DNA from: Streptomyces venezuelae
GTDB taxonomy: Bacteria > Actinomycetota > Actinomycetes > Streptomycetales > Streptomycetaceae
DNA length: 64,000 nucleotides
Assembly (NCBI RefSeq): GCF_008642315.1
Contig: NZ_CP029192.1
Span: 620,001-684,000, forward strand
Direction of reading: 5' to 3'
Numbering within the stretch: the first letter of the stretch is position 1; each line of letters begins with the position of its first letter. Positions 17,566 through 25,632 of this stretch are shown one piece after another. Made by a program: the position numbers and the translations under genes. The notes beneath the pieces are model-generated. The model was given only the letters and a program-made list of their open reading frames with translations, had not been told where the DNA came from and did not search any database.

Positions 17566-18770
17566 CGTGCCTGAGCCTCCTGGGGCGGTGCTCCTAGTGG
17601 GTCGCTCGAAAGCGTGAGTGGGTCTGTCTCCCGTACGGGTCGGGCCTCCCTCGGTGCGGATACCGCTCGCGCCGCCGGTACGGGCCCCGCTCCCCCGCTG
17701 CGTACCTCGTACCGCCGCCGGTTCCACTCCATCGCCGACCACGGCGGCGTGAGGTCCGCGAGGTCGGTGATCTGGTGCGGTTTCAGCGTGCGCGGGTCGA
17801 GCGCCTCGCGGTGGCGGGCGAAGACGCGGTCGGTGTAGCGGTGTCCGGTGTCGGCGCCGATGACGAGGTGGGTGCGCTCGGGGTCGCGCGCCGCCTCCCA
17901 GCTCGCGACCAAGTGCGCCGCGCCGGTCGACAGTCCCGCGAACACCGCGTGGTCGCGGAGCAGGCCCACCGCACCCGCCATGGCGTGCCGGAAGTCGAGC
18001 CAGTGGAGCGTGTCGTACAGGTCGTGGTGGACGTTGTCGAAGGGGATCGAGCTGCCGATCCCGGCGATGATCGCCTCCGGGTCGCTGAACCCCTCGCTGC
18101 CGAAGGTGACGCTGCCGAAGGGCTGCACGCCCAGCAGGCGTACGTCGCGGTCGCGCCCGCGCAGCGCCTCGACGAGGCCGCCGCTCGACGAGCCGGTGCC
18201 CACGGCGCCGACCACGGTCAGCGGTACGTCGGGCAGCGCGCGGTCGACGAGGGCGGCGAACTCCCGGTAGCCGGTGTAGTGGACGGCGTCGTGGTACTGC
18301 CGCATCCAGTGCATGCCGGGCCGTTCGGCCAGCAGCCCGCGGACGCGTCTGACCCTGCCTTCCTGGTCGAGCCGCAGGTCCTCCGAGGGCGACATCTGGT
18401 CCACGGTGGCGCCGAGCACCTCGAGTTGGGCGCGCATGGTGGCGTCGACCGTGGTGGAGGCGACGATGTGGCAGCGCAGTCCGTAGCGGTGGCAGGCCAT
18501 GGCCAGGGCGAGGGCGTAGATGCCGCTGGAGCTGTCCACGAGGGTCTGGCCCGGTTTCACGGTGCCGCGTTCGAGCAGGGTGCGGACCGCGCCGAGGGCT
18601 GCGTAGACCTTGAGGGTCTCGAAGCGGGCGAGGACGACGTTGCCGGACAGCCGCAGCAGGTCCGGGGCCTTTATCGCGTCGGTGATGTGGTCGTGGACCG
18701 GTGCCGGGATCGCGTACGGGGCGGGGACGTGCGCGGCGTCGGTGTGCGTGGGGGTCACGGTCGCCGTCAC
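17562..18770 (-). CDS. Divergent cysteine-synthase-like PLP-dependent enzyme
   Basis: 402 residues from GTG 18770, overlapping the stop of the substrate-binding-protein gene (GTGA). Fold type II features are present but altered: the PLP lysine is probably Lys54 in RFETLKVYAALG instead of the usual GSxKDR, and the substrate (Asn) loop TSGNT is replaced by SSSGIY at about 80-85, so the normal loop Asn is Ile. The phosphate-binding loop GTGSSSGG is at 191-198, and FGSEGFSDPEAIIAGIGSS follows. It probably builds a non-protein amino acid by beta-replacement or a related reaction, as SbnA and O-ureidoserine synthase do in other pathways. The C-terminal 40 residues are Pro/Ala/Arg-rich. Confidence 0.8.
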   Translation of the reverse strand: MTATVTPTHTDAAHVPAPYAIPAPVHDHITDAIKAPDLLRLSGNVVLARFETLKVYAALGAVRTLLERGTVKPGQTLVDSSSGIYALALAMACHRYGLRCHIVASTTVDATMRAQLEVLGATVDQMSPSEDLRLDQEGRVRRVRGLLAERPGMHWMRQYHDAVHYTGYREFAALVDRALPDVPLTVVGAVGTGSSSGGLVEALRGRDRDVRLLGVQPFGSVTFGSEGFSDPEAIIAGIGSSIPFDNVHHDLYDTLHWLDFRHAMAGAVGLLRDHAVFAGLSTGAAHLVASWEAARDPERTHLVIGADTGHRYTDRVFARHREALDPRTLKPHQITDLADLTPPWSAMEWNRRRYEVRSGGAGPVPAARAVSAPREARPVRETDPLTLSSDPLGAPPQEAQAR

Positions 18771-19795
18771 CGCCCGACCGAACGCAGGTAGCGGCCCAGG
18801 TCCTCGGCTCCCGCGACATTGCGGGGGCCGCTGACGACGTCGCCGTACGACATGACGTGGAAGCGGTTGTTCCGCACGGCCGGTACGGACTTCAGGCTGG
18901 GGAGCTTCTTGAGGTAGGCGATCTTGTCCTTCGCGGGCTGGTCGGCGTAGTCGACGATCACGATGACGTCGGGCTTCGCCTTGATGACCGGTTCCCAGCC
19001 CACCGTCGTCCACCCCTTGTCGAGGTCGCCGAAGACGTTGGCGCCACCGGCGGCGGTGATGATGTCGTCGGGCGCGGCGTGCCGGCCCGCCGTGAACGGC
19101 TGGTCGGTGCCGGAGTCGTAGACGAACACCTTGGCCGGGTCGCCCTGCGCGGGCCATGTCTTCTTCAGCGCGGCGACCCGCTTCTTCAGGTCGCCGACCA
19201 GCTCGTCGGCCCGCTTCCGCACGCCGAAGATCTTCCCGAGGTTGTCCAGGTCCTTGTAGAGCGCCTGGAGCGGCGACGTGTCGACGCTCTTGTCGCCGTA
19301 GTCCCAGCAGGTCTCGGTGTGCAGGTAGCTGGCGACGCCGACCTTGTCCAGCAGGGCGGGGGTGATGCCGCGTTCCTCGCTGAAGCCGGAGTTCCAGCCC
19401 GCGAGGACCCAGTCGGCCTTCGCGTCGACGACGATCTCGCGGGTGATGCGTTCGTTGCCGAGGCGGTCCACCTCGGCGTACTTCTCGCGCCAGGGCGAAC
19501 CCTTGATGGACGGGTCGCCGAGCTTGTTCATGACGTAGCCGCGCATGCGGTCGGCGAGGCCGAGGGCGAACATCTTCTCCGCGCCGCTCACGTCGTAGGC
19601 GATCGCGCGCTCGGGACGCTTGTACGTGACGTCCTTGCCGCAGTTGGAGACGGTGACGGTGTCGGCGTCCTGGCCGGTCCCGGTGCCGGGCTTGCCGCCC
19701 GCCGCCGATTCGACCTCGGCGCCGCAGCCGGTCAGCAGGAGCCCGGTGGCCAGCAGCCCGGCGGCGAGGGCGCGGGGGAACGGTGGTCGGGTCAC
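18767..19795 (-). CDS. FecB-type substrate-binding lipoprotein
   Basis: 342 residues from GTG 19795, which overlaps the stop of the ABC ATPase gene (GTGA). The N-terminus LAAGLLATGLLLTGC is a lipobox with Cys24 as the lipidated residue. The mature part is a class III (two-lobed, helix backbone) binding protein: CGKDVTYKRPERAIAYDVSG, IVVDAKADWVLAGWNSGFSE, GGANVFGDLDKGWTTVGWEP and KPDVIVIVDYADQPAKDKIA. These proteins deliver ferric siderophores, haem, cobalamin or related chelates to a FecCD permease, which is encoded two genes upstream. Position before the PLP enzyme couples uptake to synthesis. Confidence 0.9.
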   Translation of the reverse strand: MTRPPFPRALAAGLLATGLLLTGCGAEVESAAGGKPGTGTGQDADTVTVSNCGKDVTYKRPERAIAYDVSGAEKMFALGLADRMRGYVMNKLGDPSIKGSPWREKYAEVDRLGNERITREIVVDAKADWVLAGWNSGFSEERGITPALLDKVGVASYLHTETCWDYGDKSVDTSPLQALYKDLDNLGKIFGVRKRADELVGDLKKRVAALKKTWPAQGDPAKVFVYDSGTDQPFTAGRHAAPDDIITAAGGANVFGDLDKGWTTVGWEPVIKAKPDVIVIVDYADQPAKDKIAYLKKLPSLKSVPAVRNNRFHVMSYGDVVSGPRNVAGAEDLGRYLRSVGR

Positions 19796-20634
19796 GAGTG
19801 GGGTCCTTCCGGGGACGAGGCAGGGGTGGGGATGGGGCCGTCGGGCCGCGGGGCGATGTCGGCCGGGGGCGGGGCGAGGTCGTAGAGCAGTTGCGGCAGA
19901 CCTGTTCGGGGGTGCGGTACGACGACCGCGTCGACGCCGAACACCTTGCGCACCAGTTCGGGGGTGAGCACCTCGGCCGGGTCGCCGGAGGCCACCAGGC
20001 ATCCCGCGCCGAGCACGGCGATCCGGTCGCAGACCTGCGCCGCCAGATTCAGGTCGTGCAGCGCCGTGAGGACGGTCAGGCCCGAGCCGCGCAGGAACGA
20101 GAGCAGCTCCACCTGGTGGCGTACGTCGAGGTGGTTGGTCGGCTCGTCGAGGACCAGGAGGCGGGGTTCCTGGGCGAGGGCGCGTGCCACGAGGACGCGT
20201 TGGCGCTCACCGCCGGAGAGGCTCAGGACGCTGCGGTCGGCGAGGTGGGCAACGTCCAGACGCTCCATCGCCTCGTCGCACAGCTCCTGTTCGCGGGCGG
20301 TGAGGGGGTGATTACCCCGCGCGTGAGGGGCGCGGCCCAGGGCGACCACTTCCTCGACGGTGAAGTCGAGCTCGGTGTGGCTCTCCTGGGTGAGTGCGGC
20401 GACGGAGCGGGCGCTGTCGCGCAGTTTCAGCGACGTCAGGTCGGTGCCGTCGAGCAGCACGGCCCCGGATGTCGGCTTCAGCGCGCGGTAGACGCAGCGC
20501 AGCGCCGTCGACTTGCCGCTGCCGTTGGGGCCGACGAGCCCGACGATCGAACCGGCGGCCACGTCGAGGCTGAGCCGGTCGACGAGGGCACGTCCGGCGG
20601 CCTCGACGGTCAGGTCGCGGAGGGACAGAACCAT
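19792..20634 (-). CDS. ABC ATPase of a FecCDE-type uptake system
   Basis: 280 residues from ATG 20634, placed directly after the permease stop (TAG then ATG, no gap). Walker A GPNGSGKST at 35-43, Q-loop ALTQESHTELDF, signature LSLSGGERQRVLVARAL and Walker B LLVLDEPTNHLD are all intact. The C-terminus extends into a loop with CDRIAVLGAGCLVASGDPAE, typical for iron-chelate and cobalamin importers. It powers the neighbouring permease. The last 30 residues are Pro/Asp-rich and not conserved in type. Confidence 0.93.
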   Translation of the reverse strand: MVLSLRDLTVEAAGRALVDRLSLDVAAGSIVGLVGPNGSGKSTALRCVYRALKPTSGAVLLDGTDLTSLKLRDSARSVAALTQESHTELDFTVEEVVALGRAPHARGNHPLTAREQELCDEAMERLDVAHLADRSVLSLSGGERQRVLVARALAQEPRLLVLDEPTNHLDVRHQVELLSFLRGSGLTVLTALHDLNLAAQVCDRIAVLGAGCLVASGDPAEVLTPELVRKVFGVDAVVVPHPRTGLPQLLYDLAPPPADIAPRPDGPIPTPASSPEGPHS

Positions 20635-21759
20635 CTACCGGCCTCCGAAGAGATAGCCGCGGCGGCGCATCAGGACGACGAACACCGGCACGCCGATCAA
20701 TGCGGTGATCACCCCGAGCGGCAGTTCCTCGGGGGCGAAGGCGGTGCGGGCGACGAGGTCGACCCACACCATGAAGCAGGCGCCGGCCAGCGGGGCGACG
20801 GCGAGGACGCGCCGATGCGTGGAGCCGACCCAGATCCGCACCACGTGCGGCAGGACGAGGCCGACGAAGCCGATCGCGCCGCTGACGGCGACGATGAGTC
20901 CGGTGACGGCCGCGGTGAGCACGAACAGGCCGCGGCGCAGCGCGTCCGCGTCCACGCCCAGGCTGGCCGCGGTCTCGTCGCCGAGCGACAGGACGTCGAG
21001 CGACCGGCTGTGCCGCAGCAGTACGACGACCGCGATCAGGACCGCCGCCGTCACCAGGGGCAGGGACTCCCAGGTCGCGGAGCCGAGGCTGCCCAGCAGC
21101 CAGAACAGTACGGTCCGTGCGGCCTGCCCGTTCGGCGCGAGGAACACCAGCACGCTCATGAGCGCCTGGAAGCCGTACGCCAGCGCCACCCCGGTCAGCA
21201 CGAGCCGCAGCGGTGTCAGTCCGAGCGGTCCGCGCGCGGCCAGGTACACCAGCACGGTCGCGCCGAGAGCGCCGAGGAAGGCGGCGGCCGAGAGGGCGTA
21301 GACGCCGAGCCCCGCGAAGACGCCGAAGACGACGACGGCGGTCGCCCCCACGGAGGCGCCGGACGAGATGCCGAGCACGAACGGATCCGCGAGGGCGTTG
21401 CGCACCAGCGCCTGGATGGCGACGCCGACGACGGACAGCCCGGCGCCGACGACCGCGGCCAGCAGGACGCGTGGTGTGCGCACGTGCCAGACGATGGCGT
21501 AGCCCGACGCCTCGTCCGCGTCGATGCTGCCTCCGGTGAGTGCGGCGGTGAGGAAGTGCACGACGTCGCCGAGCGGCACGACGGTCGGTCCCAGCGCGAT
21601 GCCGGCGAGGACGGAGACCACGAGCGTCACGGAGAGCGCGACCAGTGTCGTCAACAGCCTCCCGCGGCCTGCTGGTTGTTCCTCGCGGCTCCGGCGCGGT
21701 GCGCCCCGCGAGCGTGCGGCGCGGCTCGCGGGCGGCGTCGCGGATGTCGCCTCGGTCAT
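20635..21759 (-). CDS. FecCD-family permease of a metal-chelate importer
   Basis: 374 residues from ATG 21759, with GAGGGGA 6 bases upstream. After a charged, Arg/Ser-rich cytoplasmic tail of about 35 residues, about ten transmembrane segments follow. Family motifs are clear: VWHVRTPRVLLAAVVGAGLS (coupling entry), RNALADPFVLGISSGASVGA, LGDETAASLGVDADALRRG, and SGAIGFVGLVLPHVVR. A single permease gene suggests a homodimer. With the ATPase and lipoprotein it makes a complete importer. Confidence 0.93.
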   Translation of the reverse strand: MTEATSATPPASRAARSRGAPRRSREEQPAGRGRLLTTLVALSVTLVVSVLAGIALGPTVVPLGDVVHFLTAALTGGSIDADEASGYAIVWHVRTPRVLLAAVVGAGLSVVGVAIQALVRNALADPFVLGISSGASVGATAVVVFGVFAGLGVYALSAAAFLGALGATVLVYLAARGPLGLTPLRLVLTGVALAYGFQALMSVLVFLAPNGQAARTVLFWLLGSLGSATWESLPLVTAAVLIAVVVLLRHSRSLDVLSLGDETAASLGVDADALRRGLFVLTAAVTGLIVAVSGAIGFVGLVLPHVVRIWVGSTHRRVLAVAPLAGACFMVWVDLVARTAFAPEELPLGVITALIGVPVFVVLMRRRGYLFGGR

Positions 21760-21815
21760 GGAATCCCCTCGTTCACTCACGCGTTGACGCACAGCAGTAG
21801 TCGGCCGCCGGTGCG

Positions 21816-22583
21816 TCAGAGTTCCCGCGTGTGCAAGGAGAGTTCCGGACGAGTGCCGGTCACGATCAGCCGCTTGGAGCGGTTGTCGTACGGGCCGCCG
21901 TCGAAGTCGCCGTAACAGCGCACGTCGGTGAAGCCGGCCGCCACGAAGAGCGTGCTCAGCTCGGCCGCGCTGTAGAGGAAGGAGGTGATCGACGCTTCGC
22001 GCGCCTCTGAGCCCCGGACCAGCGTCCAGTCGGTGCGCAGCCGGGTCCAGCTGTCCAGGACGGTGTCGCGCTGCAGCACGTACGCGCCGCCGTCGAGGTC
22101 GACGACCTGGGGCCGGCCGATCCAGCCCGCGAGGACCTCCTTGCCCATCACGTCGATGAGCAGCCGCCCGCCCGGCACGAGCGAGTCGTGGGCGTTGCGC
22201 AGCACGCGTTCGTTGTCCCGCGGGTCGTCGAAGTAGCCGAACGAGGTGAACAGGTTGAGCACCACGTCGTACGTCTCCGGCTCGACGTGCGTCAACATGT
22301 CCCCGCGTACCAGCCGGACGTCGACGCCCGCCGCCTCGCATGCGGCGTCGGCCCGCTTCAGCATGGCGGGGCTGAGGTCGACCCCGGTGACCGTGGCGCC
22401 GGCGCGGGCGAGCGGGACGAGGTAGAGGCCGGGTCCGCAGCACAGGTCGAGGATGCGGCTCCCGGCCGGGAAACGGAGCAGCGGCGATCCGTCGACGAGA
22501 GCCGCCACCTCCGCGCGCCTGCGCTCGGAGAACATGGTCTCGGCGAAGTCCGACCAGAAATCGTCGTCCTCGTACCAGTTCAT
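21816..22583 (-). CDS. SAM-dependent methyltransferase, first gene of the metallophore-like operon
   Basis: 255 residues from ATG 22583. Class I Rossmann motif I is ILDLCCGPGLYLVPLARAGA (about 44-63), followed by VTGVDLSPAMLKRADAACEA and the motif IV region YDVVLNLFTSFGYFDD. It would methylate a small molecule in the cytoplasm. It lies 56 bases upstream of the permease on the same strand, and the six genes after it overlap or abut, so it is probably the promoter-proximal gene. A role in tailoring the exported product is an inference from context; a housekeeping methyltransferase by chance cannot be excluded. Confidence 0.85.
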   Translation of the reverse strand: MNWYEDDDFWSDFAETMFSERRRAEVAALVDGSPLLRFPAGSRILDLCCGPGLYLVPLARAGATVTGVDLSPAMLKRADAACEAAGVDVRLVRGDMLTHVEPETYDVVLNLFTSFGYFDDPRDNERVLRNAHDSLVPGGRLLIDVMGKEVLAGWIGRPQVVDLDGGAYVLQRDTVLDSWTRLRTDWTLVRGSEAREASITSFLYSAAELSTLFVAAGFTDVRCYGDFDGGPYDNRSKRLIVTGTRPELSLHTREL

Positions 22584-22653
22584 GGGGCTGCTACCTCGTT
22601 CCAGAGCGTGGGTGCGCGTGATCGCGTAGGGACTCTGGAGCAGTGGTCGGGCG

Positions 22654-22672
22654 GGGAACCCGTCTGGTTCCC
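22654..22672. terminator. Hairpin GGGAACC-CGTCT-GGTTCCC
   Basis: Seven-base perfect stem with five-base loop, 35 bases beyond the stop of the Cys-rich protein gene and 70 bases upstream of the methyltransferase start. It can end the former transcript or act as an attenuator in the leader of the operon if a single transcript crosses the gap. Confidence 0.5.
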
Positions 22673-22706
22673 GGCCCGTGCCGACCGGTCGCGGGCAGCC
22701 CGGCTG

Positions 22707-23156
22707 TCAGCCCAGCGTGGTCAGGAAGGCGTCGCACGCCTTCGCGCAGCGACGGCAGGCTTCGGCGCAGGCGGCCGAGGCGGGGTGCAGGTCGCAGAGG
22801 GATGCGCACTGGAGGCAGATCGCTCGGCACCACTCGACCTGCATACGCACCCGCTGCTCGTCCTGGTCGCTCTGTTCGGCCAGGACGCGGGACGTCGCCT
22901 CGCACACGTCCGCGCAGGCGGTGTTGAGGCGGGGGGCCTCGCCCGGTGCGGCCGGACCCTCGCGCACGAGGCATACGCGGGCGCAGTCGTCGCAAGCCTG
23001 CGCGCAGGCGAACCGGTCTTCCAGGTAGCGGACGAGATCCTCGTGGCTGAGCTCCTGCGGCTCCTTCGTCGCTGGGGGTGCGGATGCGGGCATGGACGTG
23101 CGGTACGCCGCGGTCGGCCTCGCCTGGACGCCTGGCGGGGTTGTCGTGGCTGTCAC
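22707..23156 (-). CDS. Cys-rich four-helix-bundle copper-binding protein (Csp/DUF326-like)
   Basis: 149 residues from GTG 23156 behind GGGAGGGG. The sequence has 14 cysteines in four helical clusters: RFACAQACDDCARVCLV, NTACADVCEATS, VEWCRAICLQCASLCDL, and AACAEACRRCAKACDAF. The CxxxCxxCxxxC spacing and helix pattern are those of copper storage proteins and the DUF326 family that line the inside of a four-helix bundle with thiolates. It has no obvious signal peptide from this start, so cytosolic copper (or zinc) storage is most likely. It lies just upstream of the metallophore-like operon on the same strand; the hairpin at 22654 may separate them. Confidence 0.85.
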   Translation of the reverse strand: MTATTTPPGVQARPTAAYRTSMPASAPPATKEPQELSHEDLVRYLEDRFACAQACDDCARVCLVREGPAAPGEAPRLNTACADVCEATSRVLAEQSDQDEQRVRMQVEWCRAICLQCASLCDLHPASAACAEACRRCAKACDAFLTTLG

Positions 23157-23442
23157 GGGGACCCCTCCCTTCGGTCCCGGACGGGTAGCCGCCGCACGGT
23201 GAACGAAACCCCGGGCTCCGCAAGGGAGCGGCGCGTCGGTTCTCGCGTACCACCCATGCGCTTGAGCCTCTTCCATCACGGAGCAGGTCAACTACCGGAA
23301 GAGATCACACTTTAGACAATGTCTCGGTTTGGTCTCGGTCCCGTATGCGCTGAACGGGGCCGCGCTCCGGCCCCGTACCCACGTCTCGAAAGGACGAGCG
23401 AGTCAGCGGCTCCCGCTCAGGGAGCCCGACCAAGGAGACGCG

Positions 23443-24483
23443 ATGACGCACACGACCGGAACCAATGAGAGCAACGGCACGGCGAGCGGTGGGTACCGCC
23501 GGAAGGCCGCCCTGCTGGCGTCCTTCGCCGCGGCAGGGGCTCTGCTCCTGTCCGCGTGCGGCGGTGGCGACGACGGCGGCTCGGACGCCAGGAACGCGGG
23601 CTCGGAGGCCTCGTCGGCGGCGCGCGACACCTCCGGCTCCATGGAGCTCGCCCTCAAGTCCGGTACCGCGCGGCAGAACAAGGCTCCCGAGAACACCGGG
23701 GACTGGGCCAATCCGCCGGGAAAGCCCGCGACCAAGCCCGTGCAACGGAAGTGGGTCCAGCTCTCGGCGGGCAGGGCGGGCGCCCTCGACCCCGTGGTCG
23801 TCAACGGTTCGGGCTTCACCCTGTACCGCTTCGACAAGGACACCGCCTCGCCGTCCAAGTCCAACTGCAACGACGCCTGCGCCACCACGTGGCCGCCTGT
23901 TCTCGTGGACCCGGGCGGCAAGATCTTCGTCCAGGGCGTGGAACGGTCGCAGGTGGGCGTCATCACCCGCGACGACGGCACCCACCAGGTCACGATCGGC
24001 GGCTGGCCGGTCTACCGCTTCAGCAAGGACACCCGGCCGGGCGACACCAACGGGCAGGGCGTCGGCGGCACGTGGTTCGGCGTACAGCCCGACGGGAAGA
24101 AGTCCGGGCTGCCGGCCGGCCAGGAGGACGAGGCCGCGACGGACGATTCCGCACCCGAGGCCTCCGCGCCCGAAGCGCCCGCACCCGAATCCCCCGCACC
24201 CGACGAGACCGTGCCGGGCGAGGCGCAGCAGGCGCCCGCCACCAGCGCCATCCTCTTCGACGACGCGGACTTCTCGGACAACGGCCCCGCCCAGGGCATC
24301 GCGGGCGAGGGCTGCCAGGACCTCGCGCGCCCCGAGGTGACCTCGTCGATCTCGCTCGACGGCTCGGCGAAGATCTGGTCGGGTCCTGGCTGCACCGGAG
24401 AGTCCAAGGTCGTCAACGGTGACGTGGCCGACCTGGCCGCGATCGGCTTCGACGACCGGATCAGCTCGGTCAAGTTCGGCTGA
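23443..24483 (+). CDS. Secreted lipoprotein with YxxD-type repeats and an I36-like tail
   Basis: 346 residues from ATG 23443 with AAGGAGA upstream. Lipobox LLLSAC with Cys39, followed by a Gly/Asp/Ser linker. Two repeats of the secreted-repeat family follow: FTLYRFDKDT with CNDACATTWPP nearby (about 125-155), and WPVYRFSKDTRPGDTNGQGV (about 188-207). Then comes a Pro/Glu/Ala linker (about 230-265) and a small C-terminal domain CQDLARPEVTSSISLDGSAK to ISSVKFG that resembles peptidase-inhibitor I36 or crystallin-like modules. The role is unknown; such proteins sit on the outer face of the membrane. Divergent from the Cys-rich protein gene. Confidence 0.85.
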   Translation: MTHTTGTNESNGTASGGYRRKAALLASFAAAGALLLSACGGGDDGGSDARNAGSEASSAARDTSGSMELALKSGTARQNKAPENTGDWANPPGKPATKPVQRKWVQLSAGRAGALDPVVVNGSGFTLYRFDKDTASPSKSNCNDACATTWPPVLVDPGGKIFVQGVERSQVGVITRDDGTHQVTIGGWPVYRFSKDTRPGDTNGQGVGGTWFGVQPDGKKSGLPAGQEDEAATDDSAPEASAPEAPAPESPAPDETVPGEAQQAPATSAILFDDADFSDNGPAQGIAGEGCQDLARPEVTSSISLDGSAKIWSGPGCTGESKVVNGDVADLAAIGFDDRISSVKFG

Positions 24484-24610
24484 CGCCCCGCCGCGCAAGC
24501 GGCCCAGAGACCGGTGCCCGCTCCGACATCCCCCGGGGGCGGGCACCACCATGTCCGGCGCCTGCCCACGCCGCCCCTCTGCGGAACCGGGCCCCTTCGG
24601 AAAGTCGACA

Positions 24611-24644
24611 GGCCCCGCCGCGACGGGGGAGACACGGCGGGGCC
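24611..24644. terminator. Bidirectional terminator hairpin
   Basis: Ten-base perfect arms GGCCCCGCCG (24611-24620) and CGGCGGGGCC (24635-24644) around a 14-base loop, between two convergent genes (stops at 24483 and 24706). This fits a shared transcription end. Confidence 0.75.
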
Positions 24645-24705
24645 CACACATCGAGTGCCCGCTGAGAACACGCTCACACCCGTGAAAGCACGACGAGTTC
24701 TGGAC

Positions 24706-25632
24706 TCAGCGTTCCGAGCGCGCCCGGATCGCCCGCACGATCGCCGAAAAGTCGCGATCCGCCCCGCCCGCCGCGGCGAACTCCTCGTACAGTTCGGCCG
24801 CCCGCAGCCCGAGCGTGGCATCCACGCCGCTCGCCCGCGCCGCCCCGGCCGCCAGGCCCAGGTCCTTCGCCATGAGGGCGGCCGCGAAGCCCGGCCGGTA
24901 GTCGCGGTTGGCGGGGCTCGTGGGGACCGGGCCCGGCACGGGGCAGTTGGAGGTGAGCGCCCAGCACTGGCCGGACGCGGTGGAGGCCACGTCGAAGAGT
25001 GCCTGCGGGGTCAGGCCGAGACTCTCGCCGAGGACGAAAGCCTCGCTGACGGCGACCATCGAGACGCCGAGGATCATGTTGTTGCAGATCTTCGCCGCCT
25101 GCCCGGCACCGGCGTCCCCGCAGTGCACGGCACGCTTCCCCATCACGGCGAGCAGGGGTTCCGCCGCGGCGAACTCCTCGGCGCCGCCGCCCGCCATGAA
25201 CGTCAGCGTGCCCGCCTCGGCCCCGAGCACGCCGCCGGAGACCGGTGCGTCGAGGCCGCGGTGGCCCGCTTCGGCCACGGCTTCGTGCGCGGCGCGGGCG
25301 TCCGCGACGTCGATGGTGGAGCAGTCGACGAAGAGCGTGCCCGGCGCGGCCGCGGCGAGCAGTCCCTCGTCGCGGTAGAGCGCGAGGACGTGGCGCCCGG
25401 CGGGCAGCATGGTGATGACCACGTCGGCGCCCGGGACCGCTTCGACGGCCGAGGCAGCGGGTGTCACGCCGCTGTCCACGGCTGCCGCCAGTGCGTCGGC
25501 CGACAGGTCGTGCCCGACCACGCGGTGTCCCGCCGCGACCAGGTTCGCGGCCATCGGCCCGCCCATGTTGCCGAGGCCGATGAACGCGACGGTCCTCGTC
25601 TCCGGTGACTCCGTTTCCGCACTCCCGTTCAC
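24706..25632 (-). CDS. mmsB: 3-hydroxyisobutyrate dehydrogenase
   Basis: 308 residues from GTG 25632, overlapping the stop of the hydrolase gene (GTGA). The NAD-binding motif VAFIGLGNMGGPMAANLVAA is at about 15-34, the substrate motif DAPVSGGVLGAEAGTLTFMA near 125, and the catalytic Lys lies in GQAAKICNNMILG near 180. It oxidises 3-hydroxyisobutyrate to methylmalonate semialdehyde, the substrate of the mmsA product. Last gene of the valine-degradation operon. Confidence 0.93.
   Translation of the reverse strand: MNGSAETESPETRTVAFIGLGNMGGPMAANLVAAGHRVVGHDLSADALAAAVDSGVTPAASAVEAVPGADVVITMLPAGRHVLALYRDEGLLAAAAPGTLFVDCSTIDVADARAAHEAVAEAGHRGLDAPVSGGVLGAEAGTLTFMAGGGAEEFAAAEPLLAVMGKRAVHCGDAGAGQAAKICNNMILGVSMVAVSEAFVLGESLGLTPQALFDVASTASGQCWALTSNCPVPGPVPTSPANRDYRPGFAAALMAKDLGLAAGAARASGVDATLGLRAAELYEEFAAAGGADRDFSAIVRAIRARSER

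Noticed and set aside
19783..21915. Long plus-strand open frame of about 710 codons
   Set aside because: It is exactly antisense to the ABC ATPase and FecCD permease, has His/Gln/Arg-rich composition without motifs, and has no ribosome site. The minus-strand genes carry the family motifs.
15029..22583. Staphyloferrin B or EDDS-type cluster
   Set aside because: No NIS synthetase, no SbnB-like dehydrogenase, no decarboxylase or lyase; the PLP enzyme lacks the SbnA-type active-site motifs.
22584..22706. Cobalamin riboswitch before the FecBCD operon
   Set aside because: The GGGAACC/GGTTCCC hairpin recalls part of the motif, but the B12 box and other conserved blocks are absent.
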